Under the pieces are notes generated by a model that worked only from the letters and a program-made list of their open reading frames with translations, ran no database searches and was not told the DNA's origin. The position numbers and the translations under genes are program-made. This document shows positions 1-9,898 of a stretch of DNA of 64,000 nucleotides, piece after piece (within the stretch, counting starts at the first letter, position 1; every line of letters starts with the position of its first letter). Origin of the DNA: Phytophthora sp. 'mugwort' (Eukaryota; Oomycota; Peronosporomycetes; Peronosporales; Peronosporaceae); the NCBI GenBank assembly GCA_033558025.1, contig JAUCEF010000007.1, positions 9,734,001 through 9,798,000 of the forward strand, in the 5' to 3' direction.

Positions 1-712
1 CTGAGTGCCAAGGGAAAGAATCAGGCGACTAAACTCCACGAACAGATCGAGGCCCAGCAGCTCGAGGACAAGATTCAAGTGGTTCGGACTCTGGAGAGCG
101 CAAGGCCCAGTAACTCGCCACATGTTGACGTCATTCTGCTGTATATTTGCGCAGATCATCACGAGCCCATTGACCCGAGCCATCGAGACGACCATCGGGG
201 CGTTCCCCGACACGAAGATCCCCATCATCGGTAATAGATTCTATACAATTTTAATGTGTTGAAGGTTGTGCACTACTAAAATGCATCTGCCATTTGCAGT
301 GGATCCTTCGTGTCGAGAGATGCTGGACACGGCCTGCGACATTGGCCGAGTGCCGGCGGAGCTGGCGCAGCAGTTCCTACCCCAAGCAGACGTGGACTTC
401 TCGCAGTTGGACCCGTTCTGGTGGTTAGAAATGGAAAAGTTTCCACGTACGGGGCCGGGCAATGCGCCCCCTGCCAACATCGTGGCGCCCAGGACAGTGG
501 ACCAAGTGCTGCCACTTCGAGAAACGCAGGAGGAGCTGGACGCACGGATCCGGGAGTTTGTTGCCAAGCTGGCGGAGAGACCGGAGCAATACATTGCAGT
601 TGTGGGGCACTCGTCATTCTTTAAGCGCATGCTGTCGATGAACCGCAAGCTCAACAACTGCGAGCTATATGAGACGTCGTTTGGTGAGATTCAACTTCGC
701 TATACGCAGTAG
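1..712 (+). CDS. Histidine phosphatase superfamily protein (phosphoglycerate mutase-like), 5' end outside window
   Basis: Partial gene; the window opens inside the coding region, so the N-terminal RHG catalytic motif is not seen. Exons read as <1..78, 155..230 and 300..712, with introns 79-154 and 231-299 (the second has a CTACTAAAA branch-like site). The joined frame starts with LSAKGKNQATKL, the usual helix after the RHG motif (Ls..G..QA..L), followed by IITSPLTRAIET, the family's second-arginine motif. Near the end VVGHSSFF carries the second catalytic histidine. The family includes phosphoglycerate mutases and many small-molecule or protein phosphatases; the substrate cannot be told from this part. 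The FWW-containing middle section resembles eukaryotic PGM-like proteins of unknown substrate. It converges with the acyltransferase gene, 163 bp away. Family call is solid; exact function is open. Confidence 0.85.
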
Positions 713-875
713 GAGCACGAGACTTCATAGAGGAAAAGGTGCGTTCATTGAGTCGAATGTTCCTAGACTGCTTGTCTCTGTCTGATCATACAAGAAGCTC
801 TCATTTTGTTGATACCTACACGTGTACTAGCTATTTACTTGCTTCTCTTGACGTCGTGTCAGTTTTTCCAGCGGT

Positions 876-2222
876 TTATGCTTGCTTCTTCCTCGATCTA
901 CTGAGATGCATCAGCGAAGCAACGATTACTCCACCAAACCCGAAGATCATGGCCGGCATCATAATGACCATGAAGATCGGCTCCCCACCGTGGTATTCGC
1001 GACTGTAAATGACGGCTTGCAGCGGGAGTCCGAGGATCATACCGAGCCAGAAGGTCAGATTGCCTAGACGCGTGCCACGTAGGCCGCGGCCGTAGATAAT
1101 AATGACCAACTGGACCATCTGAAGAAAGAAGAAGTACATCTTGACCGTGCGGAACATGAGGATGAAGACGCATTCGTGTAGTGCTGCAGACATGAAGAAT
1201 GTAAAGACTGTGGCTTTGGTTTTGGAGATATTGTACGAATCCAACGTCTCGAGATACACGTGTCGTAATAGGAACTCGTGCACCGGTTTATTCCATTTGC
1301 GAGCAAACTCGTCGAACGTTGTGCTGTTCCACCAGTCGGAATAGAAATCCCGGTCAGCCAAATACGTGACCTCTGCAAATCCATTACAGATACACTCGAA
1401 AATGATGAACCACGTGAGGAGGTAGCACCCTAGGAATGGGAGCAAAAGGCTCACAACCGATAGCACAGGGTTCACTGTGCCCGAGTCTTCCAGTTTAGGT
1501 ATCACATGAGTCGTAACAATGATATAGAGCATTGAAATCCCCATAATGACGGAAAACGTCTTCTCGGCGAGATATCCCCAGCGGATTCGATCAGTGCGTG
1601 GAAAGTTGGGCTCGTATACCAGTGACGGGATCAGTAAGTACATAGTATAGTCCTCAATGTCGGGTGAAGGCGGTTTATTCTCTGAGCGGGAGATCTCCAG
1701 CTTGGTACGGATGTACGATTGCATCTTCATGAGCAGTACAAGACCTTCAATAAACGCCGACACGGCGTGAATGAGGTTCCAATCGCGCCACACGATGCAC
1801 ACAACTGTGAAGAAGAAGAGCAGACTTTGTAGCGTGTGGTGCACGATGTTGATAAGCAGTCGGTTGGCGAACTTGTCGGTGCCGGCCATGTACACTGGTA
1901 GCAGCGCCGTGTAGGCGTACAATGCCTGACACATGAACGTGGCGAGTACTTCGAGCAAATGAGTCGAGTAGAAGACTGACAGAAGCAGCTTCAAGTCGGC
2001 CGGCTCCTTCCTCGTGAGCAAGTTGGTGAAGAATGTCGTAAACACGTAGAGCACACCGGCGAGCATGGCCAAGTTGTACATTCCTCGGAACTCGGAGCTG
2101 TGCACGCCAGAGCGCGCATCCGCCGGGTCCAACGGCGACACGACGTCGCGGAACTTCTTCATGCGCTTCCTGCTTGCCATAGGCGAGCGCACGCTGCTCG
2201 GGGAGGGCACACATGGCGCCAT
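876..2222 (-). CDS. MBOAT acyltransferase, sterol O-acyltransferase/DGAT1 family
   Basis: Intronless 448-residue integral membrane protein expected in the endoplasmic reticulum, moving an acyl group from acyl-CoA to a sterol or diacylglycerol. Seen in the sequence: FYSDWWN at residues 293-299 (the FYxDWWN signature of the SOAT/DGAT1 branch), a following WNKPVHEFLLRHVY block, the catalytic-type histidine in SAALHECVF (H349), and many hydrophobic segments from about residue 47 onward. The EPNFPRTDRIRW stretch (204-215) is also typical of the branch. The LLRHVY and SKTKAT blocks look closer to ACAT/ARE sterol acyltransferases than to plant DGAT1, but this is a judgement by eye. The start is the first in-frame ATG; a second Met lies at residue 16. 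Convergent with the upstream phosphatase gene. Confidence 0.9.
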   Translation of the reverse strand: MAPCVPSPSSVRSPMASRKRMKKFRDVVSPLDPADARSGVHSSEFRGMYNLAMLAGVLYVFTTFFTNLLTRKEPADLKLLLSVFYSTHLLEVLATFMCQALYAYTALLPVYMAGTDKFANRLLINIVHHTLQSLLFFFTVVCIVWRDWNLIHAVSAFIEGLVLLMKMQSYIRTKLEISRSENKPPSPDIEDYTMYLLIPSLVYEPNFPRTDRIRWGYLAEKTFSVIMGISMLYIIVTTHVIPKLEDSGTVNPVLSVVSLLLPFLGCYLLTWFIIFECICNGFAEVTYLADRDFYSDWWNSTTFDEFARKWNKPVHEFLLRHVYLETLDSYNISKTKATVFTFFMSAALHECVFILMFRTVKMYFFFLQMVQLVIIIYGRGLRGTRLGNLTFWLGMILGLPLQAVIYSREYHGGEPIFMVIMMPAMIFGFGGVIVASLMHLSRSRKKQA

Positions 2223-2420
2223 TTTCGATCTGTTGGTGCTTTTTTCTCGATCTGCTCGAAGCGACGGCTGTTACATTCAGAGCCGCAGAAATGATTTGAT
2301 CGCTTCAGGCTTCAAGGCCTTAGCGGAGTGCATAAAATTATCCATGGCGTTGGGACTGCGCTGAGCACACGTTGCTATTCTCAACCGCCCAGTTGGTAAA
2401 TCCCTCACAAGACGGACAGT

Positions 2421-3334
2421 ATGAAAGGTAAGACACCGCCTTTGTACGCCGACACCGCGCGGTGACTGACGTTGGTCTCTCTCTCTTGCAGAGCTCAAGC
2501 CGTTGCAGCCACAGGAGCCCGAGAAATGCCTGTCTGACGTGACCAAATCGTGGAAGTTCAAGTCTGAAGGATGCACAGAGCAAGACCCGCGACTGCGCAA
2601 AATGTGGTCCGAGCCAACGTGGTCGGGCTTCCAACTGCGCTCCAAGACCTACTTGCAGAACAAGGTCAAGGAGACCTCTGCGCCGCCCCGTACGTGTGCT
2701 TGTGTGTGTGTCTTTACCCTAGTACTACGTTAGTTGACACTACGTAGTGTTTGAGTTGCTGTGGTTTGAGGTTTTCAGTGGCACCCCCGAGGAGCTTCAC
2801 CACGTATGCAAGTCCAAGAAGAGCTTCGCGAGCAAGGCAATGACCAAGTTCGGCCGCGACGTGCCGCCCCTGTTCGTCGTCACTTTGATCGTACCAGGAA
2901 CTCCCGTCGTCGCCGGGGTCCAGTATTTTGCAAGGAACGGTGACGTCCCGCCGTCCGAGGCCAATTCTCTATGGCAGCGATTCCTCGAGAGTGACGATGA
3001 CTTCCGGAAGGAGCGGCTGAAACTGGTACCAACCGTTCACGAGGGGCCATGGTTGGTCAGGAAGAGTGTCGGAGCTAAACCCCTCATTATCGCTAGAGCT
3101 TTGGAGACGTCATTCTACCAGACGTCGGCCTATCTTGAAGTAGTGGTGGATATTTGCTCAGACAGAATCGCCAGGCACGTGACTGCACTCTGCCGTTCGC
3201 ACTCGCCTCGACTCACAGTTGATGTCGGGTACGTCGTCGAAGGTCGGGACGAAGCCGAGCTGCCAGAGGCGCTACTGGGCTGCATCCAGTACAACCACCT
3301 CGACTTGTCTATTTCAACCGCGATCGAAGACTAA
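2421..3334 (+). CDS. EDR2_C (DUF1336) domain protein, copy A of tandem pair
   Basis: Three exons: 2421..2427, 2492..2689 and 2748..3334, giving 263 residues. The first coding exon is only seven bases (ATGAAAG). The protein is essentially one EDR2_C/DUF1336 domain: VTLIVPGTPVVAGVQYF, LWQRFLESDDDFR, LKLVPTVHEGPWLVRKSVG and YLEVVVDI are conserved blocks of the family. In plants this domain is the C-terminal part of ENHANCED DISEASE RESISTANCE 2, after PH and START domains; here neither precedes it. The family is thought to be lipid or membrane associated, but the biochemical role is unsettled. No signal peptide or membrane helix is seen. The next gene is a clear paralogue with the same intron phases. 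The AG-ending introns fit the frame exactly. Confidence 0.85.
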
Positions 3335-3734
3335 CAGCAAGCCGAGGCAGAAGGGAGCCTCGAACCAGCTAGTAATGAATATTGTAATGAATCTACCGTG
3401 GCAGCAACATCGAGCACTTCACCGCTTTGACCCGGGGACCATAATTTTATATTTATACTACATTTATTAGTGTAAAATAAAAAATTGTTTCAGCAAAAAC
3501 TGAAAAATGCAATTTTGCTGTAGAATAATAAATTATGTACTTATATGGCTAATTGCATGCTTGACTACTATTACCGGTAGCTATTCTTTGCCAAAGTAAC
3601 GGACCTTCAAGCAGCTCAAAAGTTTATTTATACAGCGAGGAGCTGCAGTCTCTGTGTCGTTGCTTTGCCCTCGTAATTTCGCTCACTCCACTATTCACGA
3701 CGCACGACGTATCCACCTTCTTCACGCGACAATC
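3335..3734. other. Intergenic spacer between the two EDR2_C genes
   Basis: No coding potential recognised. The first half after the stop is AT-rich (about 3440-3560), as expected for a 3' UTR and spacer; the last 100 bases form the 5' leader of copy B. Confidence 0.6.
3681..3696 (+). promoter_or_regulatory. Inr-like core promoter element of EDR2_C copy B
   Basis: GCTCACTCCACTATTC resembles the oomycete initiator consensus GCTCATTYYNCAWTTT and lies about 54 bases upstream of the ATG, a normal distance in these genomes. It is not a perfect match and is called by eye only. Confidence 0.35.
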
Positions 3735-4670
3735 ATGAAGGGTATGGTTATCCGGCACGAAAGGTTTCAGCGAACTAATCGATGACTAAACATGTACTGA
3801 GATTGCTTGGAACAGATTTCATAGCTCCTGAAAATTTGAAGCCCAATCCCGTCCCAATCAAGTCATGGAAGGCGCAGGCTGAGAGCTGTACGAGCCAAGA
3901 CCCGATGCTTCGAAAGCTGTGGTCACAGCCGGACTGGATGCAATTCAAGTTGCGTTCTAAGACTTATCTCCAGAACAAAATCAAGGAGACTGGTGCCCCG
4001 CCTCGTACGTGCGCCAGTATTGTAGCTGTGTGCAATGCAGCGTTAACACACACGTTCCTTATCCTGTTCAGTGTTCGAGTTGGTATGGTTTGAGTCGTTC
4101 AAGGGCACGCACGATCAATTGATTCACGTTTGTAATGCCAGAAAAAGCTTCGTGAGCAAGGCGATGGCCAGATTCGGCAACGACATGCCCCAATTATTTA
4201 TTGTGACGCTCATCATCCCTGGTAGCCCGTTGGTCGCTACCGTACAGTACTTTGCAAGGATCAAGAGCACTAGTGCCGAGGAGCCTACGGAGGCTGAAAA
4301 ATTATGGGAGCGATTCCTTAAGAGTGACGACGCGTTCCGCAACTCGCGCTTCAAGTTGATCCCCATAATTGTTGACGGGCCGTGGGTCATCCGCAAGAGC
4401 GTTGGTTCTACTCCGTGCATCATCGGCAAAGCCATCAAGACCACATACTTCCAGACGCCCAACTACCTAGAAGTGCACGTGGACATTTCGTCCGACACGA
4501 TCGCCAAACACATCACGTCGCTGTGCCGCTCGCAGTCGACCCACTTCACAGTGGACATGGGCTTCGTGATTGAGGGTCAGACAGAGGAAGAACTCCCCGA
4601 AGCATTGATTGGCTGTGTGCAATACGCCCGGATGGATTGCCTGCTCGCCACCGCTATCAGCGAAGACTAG
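3735..4670 (+). CDS. EDR2_C (DUF1336) domain protein, copy B of tandem pair
   Basis: Exons 3735..3741, 3825..4004 and 4072..4670 give 261 residues. The layout repeats copy A: a seven-base first coding exon (ATGAAGG), a phase-1 first intron and a phase-1 second intron after the KETGAPP stretch. The proteins match along their whole length (for example KTYLQNK.KETxAPP, FVSKAMA/TKFG, VTLIIPGSPLVATVQYF, GPWVIRKSVG), so this is a direct tandem duplication. Intron 1 contains GACTAAAC, a good branch-like site. The N-terminal variable region and the insert after YFAR differ between the copies. As with copy A, no PH or START domain is present. Function is probably lipid or membrane related, by family only. 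Confidence 0.85.
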
Positions 4671-4830
4671 CACACCAAGCTTGCCACAACTAAACTTCAC
4701 GCGCCATATTTGAATGCCATTATTGTTTATTTTGACCTTCCGTTAAGTATCCGTGACTTCATTTTTGAAAACTACATATTCAAGTTACGAAGTAACTTTG
4801 CGGCAGTGCGTCACAATTGGATTGACGACA

Positions 4831-7198
4831 ATGTGAGCGAGTGACACATGTGTCAATGCTTGCGCCCTGTATCTAACGTCTCTGTGTGCTGACGCCAGGT
4901 CTGCCCGCCAAGCGAAGCGTCTAGCCAAGGAGCGTGGCGCTGAGGTCCATGTCCACAGCGACGAGCAGCTGAAGTCGGAGGACGAGGAGCTGGAGGCGAA
5001 GCGGCCGGCTAACATGGGCTTCGCGTTCCTAGCGGATTCGGACTCGGACTCGGACGAGAGCGAAGAAGACGAGGAAAATAGCGAAGACGAAGAGGTGGAA
5101 AAGCCGGTGCTGGCGGCCCCTAGGGGAAAGAATAAGTGAGGGGGATGCTGCAGCTTGTGCAGTCACGCCACTTCGTACTGAGAGAGGGTGCATTTGATAC
5201 TGCAGGAAGTACCAGAAGAAGGACGAGGAGAAGCAGTCGGTGGATGACATTTTGGACGCGTTGGCGGCGGAAGCTGACAGCTTGAGCGTCGACGAAGCCA
5301 CCTCGATTCGTAATGAACAGGAGCAGTCGCTTTTCGGCGTGCAGCTCAAGTTTGCGAATGCCGACAAAGAGATGAAGCGCATTTTTGGCGTACGTCGGTT
5401 TCGTCAGGGGAAATGCCTTAGTAAGGTGTGTTTGGTCAGCTAAACTTTGAGTTTTGTATGCTTGATACTGCAGGTAAAGGAAGCCGGTCAAAGCAACAAC
5501 CGAAAGCGTGGAGACCCTCGGTACGATAAAACAAAATTGACATTAAGTTGTTCTGGCGAGATAAGCAAAACATGACGAAATGCTGCTTTGTCGCGCTTGT
5601 AGGAATGCTGCTCGAACGACGACGAAGAAGGTGATGATGGTGTCACCATTGGACGAATGGCCACGTCCACCGACATTTGTTGGTGGCGGTATTCGCTGGA
5701 CACGAGCCAATAAACCCAAGGGTGCAGGCTGGAACAGTATGTGCAACTACTATGAAATTACGTGGTCGATCGCTTATAAGAAGGTTGGGAGTGCAGAAGC
5801 TACGGGTGTCTTTTGATTCGCGAAGAATGTTTGTCGATTGACGTGGAATTTATTGGCGTATTTCCTTGACAGTTACAAGAAGAGTTTGAACTTCTCCAGC
5901 GGACGCACGACCCGAACCTCATTGCTCACTTCTTGCAGCGGTACCCATACCACATCGATGCATTGCTCACGATGAGCGAGGTGTTCCAACACCATGGCCA
6001 GATGGATCATGCTACGGACTGCATCAAACGCTGCATGTATGTACTCGAGCTGGCGTGGGCTGACCAGTTTGACGTCGTGAAGGGAAACTGTCGCATGGAC
6101 ATTCAAACGGAGCACAATGCAGGCTTCTTCAGGGCGTTGTTCTTGTTGATGAAGCAAGTTGGACGACGAGGCTGCATGCGTAGTGCGTTCGAAACGGCCA
6201 AGCTGCTGCTCAGTCTGGACCCTCAAGGCGACCCGATGAATGTGCTTTTGGCGATTGATTACTACGCGCTGACGTCTCGTCAGTGTCAGTTCCTACTCGA
6301 CTTGTTCAGCTCCAAGACCCCCGCAGTTGATCGACTTGCCAGCAACGACGCCGGGTACAAGAAGAAGGCCGGCAAAAAGGCTTCTTCCGGAGCATCTGAT
6401 ACTATTGCCGCGCTTCCGAACCTCCAGCTCTCGCTGGCACTCGCCCAGTACTTTTTAGGAAACGAGGCTGAAGCCAAGGATAAACTAGCGGCGGCGCTGC
6501 TCAAGTTCCCGACGGTCTTGAAGCCACTCCTGGAGAAAATTGCAGCCAATCCATCTTCATGTACGTTTTAGTCAGTGCACCCCGAGTATTCTTGCCTCGA
6601 ACAAGTGCTTACATGTGTCACTTGTGTGTAAACAGCTTCGTGGCAGCCTATCTTGTCGAGTCGCGTGTTCGCCAACGCTCGTGGCGTCGATGGGGAGCAC
6701 AGCGTACTCCAGCATTTGCTGGACATCTACGTCACGAGGAACCACTCGCTTTGGAAAGTGAATGATGTGCAGTTGTTCCTCCTGCGTAGTGCACAGCATG
6801 CTGTCGCCTCGCCAGCTTTGGTTTTAGCGAATCCTCAGGTGATGGAGCTCCCCACGTGTTTGCACAAGTATCTTCGAGCTCTCACTGCAGGTACGTGAGG
6901 AGACAAACGGCTGCAGCATTGCACCAGCTAATTCTGTGTGTGTTTTCATGTAGACTACTCGGATGAGATCACCACGCTGCCTGCGGATCACCCAATGCTG
7001 CAACCTCCCCAGCTTCAGAACGGTCAGCCGCTGGACGCCGAGACGCTCGCTGCACTTGCGCGGGCGCAGGAGGAATTCGAGGCGGGCAACTTGCCGGCCG
7101 ACGCCAACCCGCTGCTGCTGTTCCTGCAGACGTTGTTGCCCTGGAACCACGTGCAAGGCGCGGGTCAGCAGCAGCCGCAACAACCTCCTCCGCGATGA
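4831..7198 (+). CDS. TCF25: TCF25 / Rqc1-like ribosome quality control factor
   Basis: Eight exons: 4831..4832, 4899..5135, 5206..5389, 5474..5520, 5603..5783, 5873..6560, 6636..6890 and 6954..7198, giving 612 residues in one frame. TCF25 and yeast Rqc1 belong to the ribosome-associated quality control complex, which ubiquitinates stalled nascent chains. Seen: a basic N-terminus (RQAKRLAKERG), a long acidic serine stretch, the EMKRIFG block, then the family core with DPNLIAHFLQRYPYHIDALL, GFFRALFLLMKQVGRRGC and NHSLWKVNDV. The C-terminus is Q/P-rich. The start is inferred: homologues begin M-S-R/A, and here the codon for M is split, AT before a 66-base intron (GTGAGC...TATCTAAC...CCAG) and G after it. 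A different upstream ATG cannot be fully excluded. It follows EDR2_C copy B on the same strand after 160 bases. Confidence 0.88.
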
Positions 7199-8008
7199 GC
7201 TTGGGGTGACTGAAGCCATCCGCGACAAGTTTGCAGGCATAATCATTGTGATGCTTGGGTCCAGGGCATAATCACGCAACTTGTTAAAAAGGTGTTGTTT
7301 GAAATGTTTGCCTAACGTTACGGTTTGAATAAGCCATTCGCATGTGTTGCATAATGCAAATGGAAATTATGTATCCTTTGCCTACGTTAAGCAACGAGGT
7401 AGTCTTTTTTTCCAAATTACATAACGATAATGCATCTTTTTCCGAAGCACATCGACGATAATGCAACTTGCATTGCCTTACCGTTGGTGTGCTTCGGAAA
7501 AACTTGCATTGCAACGTGAATTGCATTACCATTGATGTGCTTCGGAAAAAGACTGCCCCTTTGTTTAAAATACACAATTTCCAGAATTACCGGTACACGG
7601 AAATTAACTGCTGTGTCACTACAGTATTATTTACTGAAACATTAAAACCCATTACCAATAATTTCACTATTCATTTTGAAGTATTACCAGCGAGATAAAA
7701 TCCAATACAGTACACGTATTTCTTAGCGTGCAGTCCGTAGGCTGCTCTGCTACATGTACTAAGTATTACTTATATTATATATACCAACTATTTCTCGTGG
7801 ATGGCTTCCATGCAATTGGAATGCATGCGGTGGTAAACTCGACAATTCAGGTTGGCGAGCGGATACTCTGCCGGATTTTGTTTCTTACGTTGCGGCAACG
7901 TTGCGCCATTTTTGAACCCATCGCTTGTGCAGATCGCAGGGGGACCAAAAATCACACTCGGTGCCTCTCTCACTCCAGATTCGGATCCTCCCGCCCCCCA
8001 CTCACGTC
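7199..8008. other. Intergenic region with a palindromic repeat cluster and the CDPK promoter
   Basis: AT-rich spacer without a recognisable gene. It holds the inverted repeat annotated separately (about 7425-7553) and, near the end, the CDPK leader with TCTCACTCCAGATTC at about 7968-7982, a weak match to the oomycete initiator. Confidence 0.5.
7425..7553. repeat. Inverted repeat cluster (three related arms)
   Basis: An arm at about 7436-7466 (TTTTTCCGAAGCAC...GATAATGCAA) is followed by two reverse-complement arms at about 7470-7502 and 7521-7551, each reading TTGCATT...GTGTGCTTCGGAAAAA or GATGTGCTTCGGAAAAA. The first and third arms pair over about 30 bases with about three mismatches. The RNA would fold into alternative hairpins. 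It could be a small MITE-type element or a hairpin remnant; no target duplication was identified. Confidence 0.6.
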
Positions 8009-9753
8009 ATGGGCAACAGCAGCAGCAGCAACGCCGGCGCCGCCAACGTGCGGCCGCATGGCAAGCGTAACACCGCATCGCACCGCCGTGCACAGCAGCA
8101 GAAGGCGGCTCAGACCCAACAGGCTACGCCCCAGCAGGCTGCGGCTCCGGCTGCTGCCCCCATGCCACCCGCCGCGCCCGCCGCCGTGCGCCGCAATCCG
8201 CAGACACGCGAGCGCAAGGCATTCAAGGAACTGGTAAGGGCAGAGTGATGGTCATGAGGTTACATGTACCTACTGACAAGAGGCTGACGGGCCGTTTGGT
8301 GCAGATTACGGGCGAGCTGCGCGACGTAAACGAGTTGTACGACATAGAGAAGAAGGAGCTGGGTCATGGCCACTACGGTACGGTACGTGTGGGTGTGAGC
8401 AAGACCACGGGCGAGAAGGTGGCCATCAAGACCATCCCTAAGGCGAAAGTCAGCCGCCCGGAGACCATGCGTCGCGAAATCAGCATCCTTAAGACACTGG
8501 ACCACCCCAACATTATTAAGCTTTATGACGTGTGCGAGGGCAACCGCCACCTGCACCTGGTCACAGAGCTGTGCACAGGTGGAGAGCTCTTCGACCGCAT
8601 CATTGCGCGTGGTCACTACAGCGAGGCCGATGCCGCCGTGTTAGTACGCAAGATCTGCGATGCTGTTAAGCATTGCCACGACCGCGACATCTGCCACCGC
8701 GACCTCAAGCCCGAAAACTTTCTCTTTGCTACCAAAGCAGAGGACGCTGAGCTTAAAGTCATTGACTTTGGACTCTCCCGCATGGACGACGGACTGAGTG
8801 CTGGCGTCATGACGACGCGTGTCGGTACACCCTACTACATTGCGCCTGAGGTACTTGGCCGCCACTACGACAAGTCGTGCGACCTGTGGAGTATTGGCGT
8901 CATCATGTATATCCTACTCTGTGGATACCCGCCATTCTACGGAGACACGGACCCCGAGATCTTTGCGTCAGTGCGTGCTGGACGCTACGACTTCGACTCG
9001 CCCGAGTGGACGAACGTGAGTAGCGAAGCTAAGGACCTCATCAGCCACCTGCTGCTGGTGGACGCATCGAAGCGTCTGACCGCTGACGAAGTGCTGCGTC
9101 ACCCGTGGATCTCTGGCTCGGCTCCGAGGTCGAGTATGACGCTGAACCCGAACATCTTCTCGAGTCTCAAGCGCTTTACAGGCAATAATAAGCTCAAGAA
9201 GGCTGCACTTGGTGTCATTGCCGATCTGGCCACAGAGGGCGAGATTGCAGAGCTCAAGAACCAGTTTATGGCGATTGATACGGATGGCAACGGCGTGATT
9301 ACGGTATCGGAGCTGGCCGAGGCACTGCGTGATACCGGTCTCGGCATGATCGAGGAGGAAGTTTTGGAACTGGTGAAGGGAATTGACATTGACGGCGATG
9401 GACTTGTCGACTATCCGGAGTTTCTGGCTGCCACCATGAAGCGTAATCTTGCCAACCAGGAGGAGCATCTCATCAACGCATTTAATTATTTCGACACGAC
9501 AAACACGGGCCAGATTACCAAGGCCGACCTTGTCCAGTTCATGGGCAGCGAAGAGCAGGCACAGGAGGTTATCAACGATGTGGATGCTAATGGCGACGGT
9601 GTCATCAGCTTCGAGGAGTTTGTGGCGATGATGAACCGCAAGGGATACGGAGATGACTCAGAAATGGACAGCGTGGACGACAATAGCTTCTTGTCAATGG
9701 CACAATACAACAGCGGCAAAGCTCAGTCCCCCATCAAGGAGACCGAGTTGTAG
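8009..9753 (+). CDS. Calcium-dependent protein kinase (CDPK) with four EF-hands
   Basis: Two exons, 8009..8233 and 8305..9753, encode 557 residues. The kinase is a single-chain calcium sensor and effector. The N-terminus MGNSSSS fits an N-myristoylation signal and is followed by a Q/A/P-rich linker to about residue 75. The kinase domain follows: glycine loop around 95-100, ATP lysine in VAIK (K117), HRDLKPEN with catalytic D208, DFG D229, and a VGTPYYIAPEVL activation segment. After an autoinhibitory-type linker come four EF-hands: DTDGNGVITVSE, DIDGDGLVDYPE, DTTNTGQITKAD and DANGDGVISFEE. The third has atypical loop residues and may bind calcium weakly. Membrane targeting is inferred from the myristoylation motif. 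Convergent with the DIS3-like gene, 145 bp away. Confidence 0.95.
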
Positions 9754-9898
9754 GCAGACGTGATTGAGCAAGCATACAGATACAATTACTACTAGCGGCA
9801 CGACGATCGCCTTAGGGGCTAGCAAACAGCAGAAGAAATCGCGTCATTTGTATGACCTTTTGAGTGTAACGTGGCGTTGATGTAGTCTTGAGAGGGAT

